This document shows, piece by piece, positions 45,166 to 54,526 of a DNA stretch of 64,000 nucleotides (its first letter is position 1; the number at the start of each line of letters is the position of its first letter). The notes below the pieces were generated by a model. The model was not told where the DNA came from. It did no database searches and saw only the letters and a list, made by a program, of their open reading frames with translations. Both the position numbers and the translations under genes were made by a program. Origin of the DNA: Pseudomonas sp. Irchel s3h17 (lineage in GTDB: Bacteria > Pseudomonadota > Gammaproteobacteria > Pseudomonadales > Pseudomonadaceae); the NCBI RefSeq assembly GCF_900187505.1, contig NZ_FYDL01000014.1, positions 62,001 through 126,000 of the forward strand, read 5' to 3'.

Positions 45166-45430
45166 GCTAGCTCCCTAGACTCTGCAAAATATGTTGGCGG
45201 CGGGCATTATGACGCGCAGATAATCAGGAGCAAATGGTATTGATTATCAAACACTATGTTGTACCGCTCTAAATCGAACATTAGACGCAAATTCAGCACG
45301 CATCCTGCGCGAAAGTAACAAAACCGGCAAATTTAGATCGCGTGGTACGTCACAAGTCGGAGAGAGGCGGCAGAATCCGTGCATCCTGTTAAAATGCCCG
45401 CCCTTTTCGTAACCGACCCTTTTTTCCGTC

Positions 45431-47440
45431 ATGTCCCGACTCAATCCCCGGCAGCAAGAAGCCGTGAGCTACGTCGGCGGCCCTCTTTTGGTGCTCGCCG
45501 GTGCAGGCTCCGGCAAGACCAGCGTGATCACCCGCAAAATTGCCCACCTGATCCAGAGCTGCGGCATTCGTGCCCAGTACATCGTCGCCATGACCTTTAC
45601 CAACAAGGCCGCGCGCGAGATGAAGGAGCGGGTTGGCACATTGCTCAAGGGTGGCGAAGGGCGCGGCCTGACGGTCTGCACCTTCCACAACCTGGGGCTG
45701 AACATCATCCGCAAGGAGCATGTGCGCCTGGGCTACAAGCCCGGTTTCTCGATTTTCGACGAGACCGACGTCAAAGCCCTGATGACCGACATCATGCAGA
45801 AGGAATATTCGGGCGACGACGGCGTCGACGAGATCAAGAACATGATCGGCGCCTGGAAGAACGACCTGATCCTGCCGCCCGAAGCATTGGAAAACGCCCG
45901 CAATCCCAAGGAACAAACCGCCGCCATCGTCTACACCCACTACCAGCGCACGCTCAAGGCGTTCAACGCAGTGGACTTCGACGACCTGATCCTGCTGCCG
46001 GTCAAGCTGTTCCAGGAACACGCCGACATCCTCGAAAAGTGGCAGAACAAAGTCCGCTACCTGCTGGTGGACGAATACCAGGACACCAACGCCAGCCAGT
46101 ATTTGCTGGTGAAACTGCTGATCGGCATACGCAACCAGTTCACCGTGGTCGGTGACGACGACCAGTCGATCTACGCCTGGCGTGGCGCCCGCCCGGAAAA
46201 CCTGATGTTGCTCAAGGACGACTACCCGTCCTTGAAGGTGGTGATGCTGGAGCAAAACTACCGCTCCACCAGCCGTATCCTGCGCTGCGCCAACGTGCTG
46301 ATCTCGAACAACCCCCACGAGTTTGAAAAACAACTGTGGAGCGAGATGGGCCATGGTGACGAAATCCGCGTCATCCGCTGCCGCAACGAAGACGCCGAAG
46401 CCGAGCGCGTGGCCGTGGAAATCCTCAGCCTGCACCTGCGCACCGACCGCCCATACAGCGATTTCGCGATCCTCTACCGCGGCAACTACCAGGCCAAGCT
46501 GATCGAGCTGAAGCTGCAACACCACCAGGTGCCCTATCGCCTGTCGGGCGGCAACAGCTTCTTCGGACGCCAGGAAGTCAAAGACCTGATGGCCTACTTC
46601 CGCCTGATCGTGAACCCGGATGACGACAACGCCTTCCTGCGGGTGATCAACGTCCCGCGCCGGGAAATCGGTTCGACCACCCTGGAAAAACTCGGCAACT
46701 ACGCCACCGAACGCAAGATCTCGATGTACGCCGCCACCGACGAAATCGGCCTGGGCGAACACCTGGACAACCGCTTCACCGACCGCCTGGCGCGCTTCAA
46801 GCGCTTCATGGACAAGGTGCGCGAGCAGTGCGCCGGTGAAGACCCGATCTCGGCCCTGCGCAGCATGGTCATGGACATCGACTATGAAAACTGGCTGCGC
46901 ACCAACAGCTCCAGCGACAAGGCTGCCGACTACCGCATGGGTAACGTCTGGTTCCTGATCGAGGCGTTGAAAAACACCCTTGAGAAAGACGAAGAGGGTG
47001 AAATGACCGTCGAAGACGCAATCGGCAAACTGGTGCTGCGCGACATGCTCGAGCGGCAGCAGGAAGAGGAAGACGGTGCCGAGGGCGTGCAGATGATGAC
47101 CCTGCATGCCTCCAAGGGCCTGGAGTTCCCCTACGTGTTCATCATGGGCATGGAAGAGGAAATCCTTCCCCACCGCTCCAGCATCGAAGCCGACACCATC
47201 GAAGAAGAACGCCGCCTGGCCTATGTCGGGATCACCCGCGCGCGCCAGACCCTGGCCTTTACCTTTGCCGCCAAGCGCAAGCAGTACGGCGAGATCATCG
47301 ACTGCTCCCCGAGCCGTTTTCTCGATGAGCTGCCGCCGGACGACCTGGCCTGGGAAGGCAACGACGACACCCCGACCGAAGTGAAAGCCGTGCGTGGCAA
47401 TAGCGCATTGGCGGATATACGCGCGATGTTAAAGCGCTAG
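45431..47440 (+). CDS. rep: ATP-dependent DNA helicase Rep
   Basis: Superfamily 1A 3'-5' helicase that clears proteins ahead of the replisome. The 669-residue product nearly equals E. coli Rep (673). Motif Q/I: NPRQQEAVSYVGGPLLVLAG then AGSGKTSVIT; motif II LLVDEYQDTN; motif III VGDDDQSIYAWRGA; motif V/VI TLHASKGLEFPYVF and YVGITRARQTL. UvrD would be longer (about 720). The start has no clear ribosome site; a TTAAAAT box lies about 40 bases upstream. Confidence 0.95.
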   Translation: MSRLNPRQQEAVSYVGGPLLVLAGAGSGKTSVITRKIAHLIQSCGIRAQYIVAMTFTNKAAREMKERVGTLLKGGEGRGLTVCTFHNLGLNIIRKEHVRLGYKPGFSIFDETDVKALMTDIMQKEYSGDDGVDEIKNMIGAWKNDLILPPEALENARNPKEQTAAIVYTHYQRTLKAFNAVDFDDLILLPVKLFQEHADILEKWQNKVRYLLVDEYQDTNASQYLLVKLLIGIRNQFTVVGDDDQSIYAWRGARPENLMLLKDDYPSLKVVMLEQNYRSTSRILRCANVLISNNPHEFEKQLWSEMGHGDEIRVIRCRNEDAEAERVAVEILSLHLRTDRPYSDFAILYRGNYQAKLIELKLQHHQVPYRLSGGNSFFGRQEVKDLMAYFRLIVNPDDDNAFLRVINVPRREIGSTTLEKLGNYATERKISMYAATDEIGLGEHLDNRFTDRLARFKRFMDKVREQCAGEDPISALRSMVMDIDYENWLRTNSSSDKAADYRMGNVWFLIEALKNTLEKDEEGEMTVEDAIGKLVLRDMLERQQEEEDGAEGVQMMTLHASKGLEFPYVFIMGMEEEILPHRSSIEADTIEEERRLAYVGITRARQTLAFTFAAKRKQYGEIIDCSPSRFLDELPPDDLAWEGNDDTPTEVKAVRGNSALADIRAMLKR

Positions 47441-47511
47441 AATTGACTACTTTTTAACCGAACTCTTTTTAATTGAGCTTAGGCGCATGTAGCGCCATCA
47501 GAGGAAGCTTC

Positions 47512-48084
47512 ATGGAAGCACTGCACAAGAAAATTCGCGAAGAAGGCATCGTGCTTTCCGACCAGGTCCTGAAAGTCGACGCCTTTCTGAACCACCAGAT
47601 CGACCCGGCCCTGATGAAGCTGATCGGCGACGAATTCGCCGCGCTGTTCAAGGACTCGGGCATCACCAAGATCGTCACCATCGAAGCCTCGGGTATTGCC
47701 CCGGCGATCATGACCGGCCTGAACCTGGGCGTTCCGGTGATCTTCGCCCGCAAGCACCAGTCCCTGACCCTGACTGAAAACCTGCTGTCGGCGACCGTGT
47801 ACTCGTTCACCAAGCAGACCGAAAGCACCGTGGCGATCTCCCCGCGCCACCTGACCAGCAGCGACCGCGTGCTGATCATCGACGACTTCCTGGCCAACGG
47901 TAAGGCCTCGCAAGCGCTGATCTCGATCATCAAGCAGGCCGGCGCCACCGTGGCAGGCCTGGGGATCGTGATCGAGAAGTCGTTCCAGGGTGGCCGCGCC
48001 GAACTGGACTCGCAAGGCTACCGCGTCGAATCCCTGGCCCGGGTCAAATCCCTGGCGGGCGGCGTCGTGACCTTTATCGAATAA
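47512..48084 (+). CDS. xpt: Xanthine phosphoribosyltransferase
   Basis: Salvages xanthine to XMP with PRPP. The 190-residue product matches the Bacillus-type Xpt: MEALHKKIREEGIVLSDQVL at the start, the PRPP loop VLIIDDFLANGKAS and the FARKHQSLTL segment. The ATG at 47512 follows GAGGAAG. Purine salvage here is a single gene without neighbours of the same pathway. Confidence 0.94.
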   Translation: MEALHKKIREEGIVLSDQVLKVDAFLNHQIDPALMKLIGDEFAALFKDSGITKIVTIEASGIAPAIMTGLNLGVPVIFARKHQSLTLTENLLSATVYSFTKQTESTVAISPRHLTSSDRVLIIDDFLANGKASQALISIIKQAGATVAGLGIVIEKSFQGGRAELDSQGYRVESLARVKSLAGGVVTFIE

Positions 48085-48139
48085 GGGCAGCTTCAAGCCT
48101 TGAGCTGCAAGCCCACTCCCACAGGCATACCACTCTGTC

Positions 48140-48228
48140 TGTGGGAGCGGGCTTGCTCGCGAAAGCGGCTTGTCAGTCGCATCGATACTGGATGTACCGC
48201 CGTATTCGCGAGCAAGCCCGCTCCCACA
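48140..48228. repeat. REPIN: inverted pair of REP elements (type GAGCGGGCTTGCTCGC)
   Basis: The left arm tgtgggagcgggcttgctcg and right arm cgagcaagcccgctcccaca are exact inverted copies about 50 bases apart, between xpt and the acetyl-CoA hydrolase gene. A partial third copy (cactcccacagg) lies just to the left at 48112-48124. Confidence 0.9.
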
Positions 48229-48249
48229 TTAGTTAATCTCGACTAGCTG

Positions 48250-50172
48250 TTATTGCACGGTGGCCTTCAGCCCCGCCAGCAGCAATCGCTGATACAAGTC
48301 CTCCTTCAGCCCTTCTGGATTGGCCAGCTGCATCCGCGCGAGATGAGCCGGGTAATGCGACGGCTCCGGTGCGTCCAGCGCAGCCTTGCCCAACTCGAGT
48401 ATCTCGGTCAGCTTGAACTTGCTCTTGAGCCAGTTCAGCGCCCGCAATAAATCCCGCTCCTCGCTCGAGAAATCACTGCCCAGCGGATACTCCGGAAACA
48501 GCTGCGGGTGTCGCGCCGCAATCGCCTGCAGGCGCTGCGGGGTGTTGTCGGTAAAGCGCGGTTCTAGGCTGAATTCCTTTGGCAGCTTGCCGACCTTCTG
48601 TGCCTGCTCGATCAGGCCCGGCTGGAAGCGCGAGTCGCTGATACTCAACAGCGCCTCGATCACCTTGGCATCGGTTTTACCCCGCAGGTCGGCGATGCCG
48701 TACTCGGTGATCACGATATCGCGCAAATGCCGCGGGATGGTGCAGTGCCCGTATTCCCAGACAATATTGGAGCTGACCTCGCCCCCCGACTCGCGCCAGC
48801 TGCGCAGGATCAGAATCGAGCGCGCACCTTCCAGCGCATGGCCCTGGGCAACAAAGTTGTACTGCCCGCCCACGCCACTCAGCACCCGCCCATCCTCCAG
48901 CTGATCGGCCACTCCAGCCCCCATCAGCGTCACCGTGAAGGCGCTGTTGATGAAGCGCGCATCCACACGTTGCAAGCGCTTGAGCGCCTCGTGACCATAC
49001 AGCTCGTTGATGTAACTGATGGCGGTCATGTTGAACTCGGCGAGTTTGCCGTGGGGCAAATCACGCAACCGCTGATAGAAACTGCGCGGCCCGAGGAAGA
49101 ACCCGCCGTGCACCGAGACGCCGCCTTGCTGTGACGATTCGTCGAGGGTGCCGGCGTTGGCTTGCAGTTGCAGGGCAACGTTCGGATAAACCTTACGGCG
49201 TACGATCCCGGCGTCGGACAACGCCAACAGGCCGTTGACGAACATCTCGCTGCAACCATAAAGCCCCTTGGCAAACGGCTCCACACCGCCTTCACGGCTG
49301 ATCAGCGGCGCCCAGTAGTGGACATCGAGGTCCGTCAGCAGCGCGCGATAACCGTCGTTATCGGCCTGGCGCGCCAACAACGCAGCCGTCAGCGCATCCC
49401 CCATGGAGCCGATGCCGATCTGCAGGGTGCCGCCGTCGCGCACCAGGGTGCTGGCGTGCAGGCCAATGCAGTGATCCTGCAAGCCCACCGGCATGTTCGG
49501 CGTGGAGAACAGCGTGCTGCCCTCCTCTTCGTCGAGCAGCAGGTCAAACGCCTCGCGCCCCAATTCCGAGTCGCCGGGCATGTACGGCAGGTCGCTGTGC
49601 ACCTGGCCCACCAGCAAGATGGTTTCTCCTGCGGCCCGGCGCCTGGCGATCATCGGCAGCAGGTCGAGGGTGATGTCCGGGTTGCAGCTCAGGCTCAGGC
49701 GAGCCGGCTGCCGCGGATCATGCGCCACCAGTTGCGCCACCAGGTTCAACCCTGCCGCATTGATGTCGCGGGCGGCATGGCTGTAGTTGCTGCTGACATA
49801 GTCCTGCTGCGCCGGCGCACTGTGCAACAGGCTGCCGGGCTGCATGAAAAACTGTTCGATGTGAATGTTGGAGGGCAGCGTGTCGCGATGCAGGTCGGCG
49901 AGGTAATCCAGCTCGGGGTAATCGCCAAACACGCGTTCAACGAAAGGTGCCAGGAAACGCCGCTGCAACCCGTCGCCCAATGACGGGCGCCCCAGGCTCA
50001 ATGCCGTATAGACCGTCAGCTGCCGTTCGGGCAGTTGGGCAATGCGTTGATAAAGCGCATTGACGAAGCGGTTGGGCTTGCCCAGCCCCAGGGGCAGGCC
50101 AAGGTGAATGTGCGCTGGCAACCGCGCGAGCACATCATCGACTGCCTGTTCGATTGAAACGGACTGCACCAT
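48250..50172 (-). CDS. Acetyl-CoA hydrolase/transferase family protein
   Basis: A 640-residue cytoplasmic CoA-transferase-fold protein with the acetyl-CoA hydrolase/transferase C-terminal domain: EFNMTAISYINELYG, GVGGQYNFVAQGHALEGARSILIL and VITEYGIADLRGKTDAK. Reactions in this family include succinyl-CoA:acetate CoA transfer and propionyl-CoA:succinate transfer; this long version with an extra N-terminal segment is not tied to one. The start at 50172 follows GGGAGG six bases away. It stands alone between a REPIN and cycB. Confidence 0.85.
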   Translation of the reverse strand: MVQSVSIEQAVDDVLARLPAHIHLGLPLGLGKPNRFVNALYQRIAQLPERQLTVYTALSLGRPSLGDGLQRRFLAPFVERVFGDYPELDYLADLHRDTLPSNIHIEQFFMQPGSLLHSAPAQQDYVSSNYSHAARDINAAGLNLVAQLVAHDPRQPARLSLSCNPDITLDLLPMIARRRAAGETILLVGQVHSDLPYMPGDSELGREAFDLLLDEEEGSTLFSTPNMPVGLQDHCIGLHASTLVRDGGTLQIGIGSMGDALTAALLARQADNDGYRALLTDLDVHYWAPLISREGGVEPFAKGLYGCSEMFVNGLLALSDAGIVRRKVYPNVALQLQANAGTLDESSQQGGVSVHGGFFLGPRSFYQRLRDLPHGKLAEFNMTAISYINELYGHEALKRLQRVDARFINSAFTVTLMGAGVADQLEDGRVLSGVGGQYNFVAQGHALEGARSILILRSWRESGGEVSSNIVWEYGHCTIPRHLRDIVITEYGIADLRGKTDAKVIEALLSISDSRFQPGLIEQAQKVGKLPKEFSLEPRFTDNTPQRLQAIAARHPQLFPEYPLGSDFSSEERDLLRALNWLKSKFKLTEILELGKAALDAPEPSHYPAHLARMQLANPEGLKEDLYQRLLLAGLKATVQ

Positions 50173-50263
50173 CAGAGCCTCCCGACCTATCCATGAGTTG
50201 AGGTCGTTCGAGCTTGCCGGGTCTGGCCGGTGATGACCAGCCTCCAGATCAGATCGCAGGCAC

Positions 50264-50290
50264 AAAAAAGCCGCTCGAAAGCGGCTTTTT
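50264..50290 (-). terminator. Terminator of the cytochrome c5 gene
   Basis: The stem aaaaagccgct / agcggcttttt with a cgaa loop lies 15 bases after the cycB stop. It overlaps the upstream region of the acetyl-CoA hydrolase gene. Confidence 0.85.
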
Positions 50291-50305
50291 CGCTGAAGAT
50301 GGGGC

Positions 50306-50731
50306 TTACTTCAAGCCGGACATCTTCTGGATAGCGCCTTTCAGATCAGCGTCGGAGCAATCTGCGCAGGTGCCTTTAGGGGGCATTGCGTTGATGCCGG
50401 TGATCGCCTTGGCCAGGATGCCGTCAAGGCCGCCCTGGTGATCGGCACGCTCTTTCCAGGCAGCGGTATCACCGACTTTCGGTGCGCCCAGCAAGCCCGA
50501 ACCATGGCAAGCATTGCAATGCTTGGCAATGATCTCGTCCGGTGTTTTCGCTCCACCGCCGCCTGCCGAAGCAGCGACTTCCATCCCTTTGCACTCTTTA
50601 CCTTGCACACAGACCTGGCCGACTGGTTCAAGGCGTTTAGCAATATCGTCGGTAGTCGCAGCTTGAGCGCTGACTGCCCAAAGGGCCAATACGGTTGCTG
50701 GTGCGGCCAGCATTTTCATAATTAGGTTCAC
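50306..50731 (-). CDS. cycB: Cytochrome c5
   Basis: A 141-residue periplasmic or membrane-bound monohaem cytochrome. A signal peptide (LAAPATVLALWAVSAQA) precedes a variable linker, the haem site CNACH and the methionine ligand in GINAMPPKGTC; the GTCADCSD pair of cysteines is a c5 hallmark. It donates electrons to terminal oxidases or denitrification enzymes. A GTG at 50731 has GAGGG upstream, while an ATG four codons later has none. Confidence 0.9.
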   Translation of the reverse strand: MNLIMKMLAAPATVLALWAVSAQAATTDDIAKRLEPVGQVCVQGKECKGMEVAASAGGGGAKTPDEIIAKHCNACHGSGLLGAPKVGDTAAWKERADHQGGLDGILAKAITGINAMPPKGTCADCSDADLKGAIQKMSGLK

Positions 50732-50901
50732 GCGTACACCCTCAATGGTGGCTAGTCACGCCCACGGCCACGGTTTCGCAGGCGGGCGCAAGTATAACGG
50801 TTAGCCCGCCACACTGAAACAACCCTAAAGTCCAAGGGGTATTAAGTAATGACGAAAAACGGCTCGGGCGGCTCGCAAAACCTCGGCGGACGCCTCTTTT
50901 C

Positions 50902-51450
50902 TTAAAAGTTCGCGGGTGTGGCTGCGCTGATTAGTCGCGCCGGCGCATCAAACGGATTGCGGAACCGGTGTGGCTTGGTGCTTTCAAAATAGTAGCTGTC
51001 GCCAGCTTCCAGCACAAAAGTCTCCAGACCGACCACCAGCTCCAGCCGTCCTTCGAGCAGGATTCCGGTTTCTTCGCCCTCATGGGTAAGCATCTCTTCC
51101 CCAGTGTCGGCACCGGGTGGATAGATCTCGTTGAGGAAGGCGATAGCGCGACTCGGATGAGCCTTGCCGACCAGTTTCATGGTCACGGCGCCATCGGAGA
51201 TGTCGATCAGCTCGTTGGCCTTGTAGACAATCTGAGTCGGCTTTTCCTGAAGAATCTCTTCGGAAAAGAACTCGACCATGGACATGGGAATACCGCCAAG
51301 CACCTTCCTCAGCGAACTGATGGAGGGACTGACGCTGTTTTTCTCGATCATCGAAATGGTGCTGTTGGTGACACCCGCACGCTTGGCGAGCTCACGTTGG
51401 GAAAGACCTTTCAGTTTACGGATCGATTGCAGTCGTTCACCGACGTCCAA
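50902..51450 (-). CDS. pauR: PauR, polyamine-responsive HTH-cupin regulator
   Basis: A 182-residue repressor: XRE-type helix-turn-helix at 1-65 (LKGLSQRELAKRAGVTNSTI) and a cupin domain at 100-180 (GEETGILLEGRLELVVG). It matches PuuR/PauR, which represses gamma-glutamylation polyamine catabolism and is relieved by putrescine or cadaverine. Genes of that pathway lie in the next 12 kb. Its start is a TTG at 51450, eight bases from GGGAGG. Confidence 0.92.
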   Translation of the reverse strand: MDVGERLQSIRKLKGLSQRELAKRAGVTNSTISMIEKNSVSPSISSLRKVLGGIPMSMVEFFSEEILQEKPTQIVYKANELIDISDGAVTMKLVGKAHPSRAIAFLNEIYPPGADTGEEMLTHEGEETGILLEGRLELVVGLETFVLEAGDSYYFESTKPHRFRNPFDAPARLISAATPANF

Positions 51451-51578
51451 TGCATTAGCCTCCCAGGATTCAGATTGTGTGGATAGTGAACGTTATCATG
51501 GCGACAGCGTTCAGTATTTACAACACTTGAGCCTGAGTCCTGTTTGGCAAAGCGACTTCCGGTCAACCCCGCACCCCG

Positions 51579-52652
51579 TCAGTCCCCGCTATAGAGCCGT
51601 GGCACGCGACGCAGATTGCAGAATATCTGGTAGGGAATAGTGTCAGCGGCCATCGCCACATCACTGGCCAGGATGTTTTTACCCCACAATTCGACCGTCG
51701 AACCGAGGCCCGCCTGGGGCACATCGGTCAAATCGATGCACAGCATGTCCATCGACACCCGCCCCAGCAGCTGACTGCGCTGCCCGGCCACCAACACGGG
51801 TGTACCGGTAGGCGCCTGGCGCGGATAACCGTCGGCATACCCCATCGCGACCACGCCGATGCGCATCGGCTTCTGGGTGATGAACCGGGCGCCATAACCC
51901 ACGGGCTCGCCAGCGGGCAGTTCGCGTACGCTGATGACTTTCGATTCGAGGGTCATCACGGGCTGCAAACGCGCGGCAACCGGATTGGCCTCCTCGAAGG
52001 GTGTCGCGCCATAGAGCATGATGCCCGGTCGCACCCAATCGCTCGGCACCTGAGGCCAGCCGAGCACGGCGGGCGAATTGCGCAAGCTGACCTGCGCCGA
52101 CAACCCCTGGCGCGCGGCTTCGAACACCGCGACCTGCTCTGCGGCACTGCTGCTGTCGAGCTCATCCGCGCGAGCGAAGTGACTCATCAGCACAATCTTC
52201 GACACCTTGCCGCTGGCCAGCAGGCGCTGATACGCCGCTTGATAATCCGCCGGATGCAGGCCGACCCGGTGCATGCCCGAGTCCAGCTTGAGCCAGACCG
52301 TGATCGGCTGGCGCAGGGCGGCTTTCTCGATCGCCTCGAGTTGCCAGAGCGAATGCACCACGCACCAGAAATCATGCTCGACGATCAACGACAGCTCATT
52401 GGCTTCGAAAAAGCCTTCGAGCAGCAACACCGGCGCGCGAATGCCGGCTGCACGCAGCTCCAGGGCTTCTTCGATACAGGCAACGGCAAAACCGTCCGCC
52501 TCGGCCTCCAGGGCCTGGGCACAGCGCACCGCACCGTGGCCGTAGGCGTCGGCCTTGATCACCGCGAGGGCACGAGCCCCCGTGAGCTCACGGGCCAGTT
52601 GATAGTTATGACGCAGGGCTTGTAGATCGATCAGGGCACGGGCAGGACGCAT
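51579..52652 (-). CDS. dadX: Catabolic alanine racemase DadX
   Basis: PLP enzyme interconverting L- and D-alanine. The 357-residue product holds the PLP lysine in AVIKADAYGHGA (near residue 34), GYGARF, and CIDLTDVPQAG with the C-terminal PYQIFCNLRRVPRLY. Being next to dadA it is the catabolic enzyme (DadX), not the anabolic Alr. The ribosome site is weak. D-alanine it makes from L-alanine is oxidised by DadA. Confidence 0.95.
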   Translation of the reverse strand: MRPARALIDLQALRHNYQLARELTGARALAVIKADAYGHGAVRCAQALEAEADGFAVACIEEALELRAAGIRAPVLLLEGFFEANELSLIVEHDFWCVVHSLWQLEAIEKAALRQPITVWLKLDSGMHRVGLHPADYQAAYQRLLASGKVSKIVLMSHFARADELDSSSAAEQVAVFEAARQGLSAQVSLRNSPAVLGWPQVPSDWVRPGIMLYGATPFEEANPVAARLQPVMTLESKVISVRELPAGEPVGYGARFITQKPMRIGVVAMGYADGYPRQAPTGTPVLVAGQRSQLLGRVSMDMLCIDLTDVPQAGLGSTVELWGKNILASDVAMAADTIPYQIFCNLRRVPRLYSGD

Positions 52653-52740
52653 GGCGGCAGACTTCTAGGCGGTCTCGAGAGGAAAAAAACCGGCGCTGAC
52701 TGGCGGCGTGAACCACCAATAGCACCGGGAGAGGGATCGT

Positions 52741-53094
52741 TCAAGGCAGAGCGGCCACGACCGACAGCTCGACCAAGATTTCCGGTTCGCACAGTTTGGC
52801 TTCAACCGTTGCCCGTGCCGGCGCAACGTTCTTCGGCAGCCAGGTGTCCCAGACACTGTTCATGCCCTGGAAATCGGCATCAATGTCTTTCAGGTAAATC
52901 GTCACCGACAGCAACCGGGTCTTGTCGGTCCCCGCCAGGTCCAGCAAACGCTCGATGTTGGCGAGGGTTTCGCGAGTCTGCTGTTCAATCCCGGCGCTCA
53001 TATCGTCGCCGACCTGCCCTGCCAGATACACGGTGCCGCTGTGAACCACGATCTGGCTCAAACGCTCATTGGTGAGCTGGCGCTGGATTGCCAT
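52741..53094 (-). CDS. RidA family protein
   Basis: A 117-residue YjgF/YER057c/UK114 protein. The signature YLAGQVGDDMSAGIEQQTRE and SVTIYLKDIDADFQGMN are present; the conserved arginine in PARATVEAKL binds the imine carboxylate. RidA enzymes hydrolyse reactive enamine/imine intermediates. Lying between dadA and dadX it would clear 2-iminopropionate made by DadA, an inference from context. The ATG at 53094 overlaps the dadA 3' end by 29 bases. Confidence 0.88.
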   Translation of the reverse strand: MAIQRQLTNERLSQIVVHSGTVYLAGQVGDDMSAGIEQQTRETLANIERLLDLAGTDKTRLLSVTIYLKDIDADFQGMNSVWDTWLPKNVAPARATVEAKLCEPEILVELSVVAALP

Positions 53095-54370
53095 GTTTTG
53101 CGGACTCCTGGGGGGTGTTGCCATAACGGGAAATATCGAGGCCTTCAGCGCTGATCTGCGGCGTTTTCTTCGCCATCAGGTCAGCCAGCAAGCGGCCGGA
53201 GCCACACGCCATGGTCCAGCCGAGCGTGCCGTGACCCGTGTTCAGGAACAGGTTCTTGAACGGGGTAGCACCGACAATCGGCGTGCCGTCCGGCGTGGTC
53301 GGACGCAAACCGGTCCAGAAACTGGCCTGGGCCAGATCGCCGCCCTGAGGATAAAGATCGTTGACGATCATCTCCAGCGTTTCGCGTCGACGCGGGTTCA
53401 GCGACAGGTCAAAACCGGCTATTTCAGCCATGCCGCCCACACGAATACGGTTGTCGAAACGGGTGATCGCGACCTTGTAGGTCTCGTCGAGGATGGTCGA
53501 AGTCGGAGCCATCGCCGGGTTGGTGATCGGCACGGTCAGCGAATAACCCTTGAGCGGATAAACCGGGGCCTTGATGCCCAGCGGCTTGAGCAGCTGCGGC
53601 GAGTAACTGCCGAGCGCCAGGACGTAACGGTCCGCGGTTTCCAGCTTGCCGTCGATCATCACGCCATTGATCCGGTCGCCGGCGTAGTCGAGGCGTTGAA
53701 TGTCCTGGCCGAAACGGAACTCCACACCCAGTTGCATGGCCATTTCAGCCAGGCGCGTGGTGAAGATCTGGCAGTCGCCGGTCTGGTCGTTCGGCAGACG
53801 CAGTGCGCCGGCGAGAATATCGGTCACGTTGGCCAGGGCCGGTTCGACGCGGGCAATGCCGGCGCGGTCGAGCAGCTCGAAGGGAACGCCGGACTCCTTG
53901 AGCACAGCGATGTCCTTGGCGGCGCCATCGAGTTGTGCCTGGGTGCGGAACAGTTGGGTCGTGCCCAGGCTGCGGCCTTCATAGGCAATGCCGGTTTCCG
54001 CGCGCAATTCGTCGAGGCAGTCACGGCTGTACTCGGACAGGCGGACCATGCGTTCCTTGTTCACGGCGTAACGGCTGGCGGTGCAGTTGCGCAGCATCTG
54101 CGCCATCCAGAGGTATTGGCCGATATCGGCGGTGGCCTTGATCGCCAGCGGCGCGTGGCGCTGCAACAGCCATTTGATGGCCTTGAGCGGCACACCCGGC
54201 GCAGCCCATGGCGATGCGTAGCCCGGCGAGACCTGCCCGGCGTTGGCGAAACTGGTTTCCATGGCAGCGGCCGGTTGACGGTCCACAACCGTCACTTCAA
54301 AGCCGGCCCGAGCCAGATAGTAGGCACTGGCGGTACCGATAACGCCGCTACCCAAGACCAGAACGCGCAT
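53066..54370 (-). CDS. dadA: D-amino acid dehydrogenase small subunit DadA
   Basis: Membrane-associated FAD enzyme that oxidises D-alanine and other D-amino acids to keto acids, feeding electrons to the respiratory chain. The 434-residue product has the FAD loop VLGSGVIGTASAYYLARAG at its start and GLRPTTPDGTPIVG and NTGHGTLGWTMACGSG late. GAGGGA precedes the ATG. The gene is divergent from dadR, its activator, and leads the dadA-ridA-dadX operon. Confidence 0.95.
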   Translation of the reverse strand: MRVLVLGSGVIGTASAYYLARAGFEVTVVDRQPAAAMETSFANAGQVSPGYASPWAAPGVPLKAIKWLLQRHAPLAIKATADIGQYLWMAQMLRNCTASRYAVNKERMVRLSEYSRDCLDELRAETGIAYEGRSLGTTQLFRTQAQLDGAAKDIAVLKESGVPFELLDRAGIARVEPALANVTDILAGALRLPNDQTGDCQIFTTRLAEMAMQLGVEFRFGQDIQRLDYAGDRINGVMIDGKLETADRYVLALGSYSPQLLKPLGIKAPVYPLKGYSLTVPITNPAMAPTSTILDETYKVAITRFDNRIRVGGMAEIAGFDLSLNPRRRETLEMIVNDLYPQGGDLAQASFWTGLRPTTPDGTPIVGATPFKNLFLNTGHGTLGWTMACGSGRLLADLMAKKTPQISAEGLDISRYGNTPQESAKHGNPAPAHQ

Positions 54371-54526
54371 TTTTTATCCCTCATCGCGGCTTATCGCCGA
54401 CGTTTGTTGTGTGCAAGCAATGATGAGCGCAGTTTAAAAAACATTCGCCAGTGCTTTTCACTATATAAGTGCCTATATTTGGCGACAATTCTCGGCAAAA
54501 TAGCTTTTGACGGAGGCGCATCCCCT

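Noticed and set aside
45166..45430. AT-rich gap before rep as a Fur-controlled region
   Set aside because: The sequence aatggtattgattatcaa only loosely resembles a Fur box and no iron gene is adjacent.
45389..47173. 594-codon minus-strand frame across rep
   Set aside because: Antisense to rep; composition typical of reversed GC-rich coding sequence.
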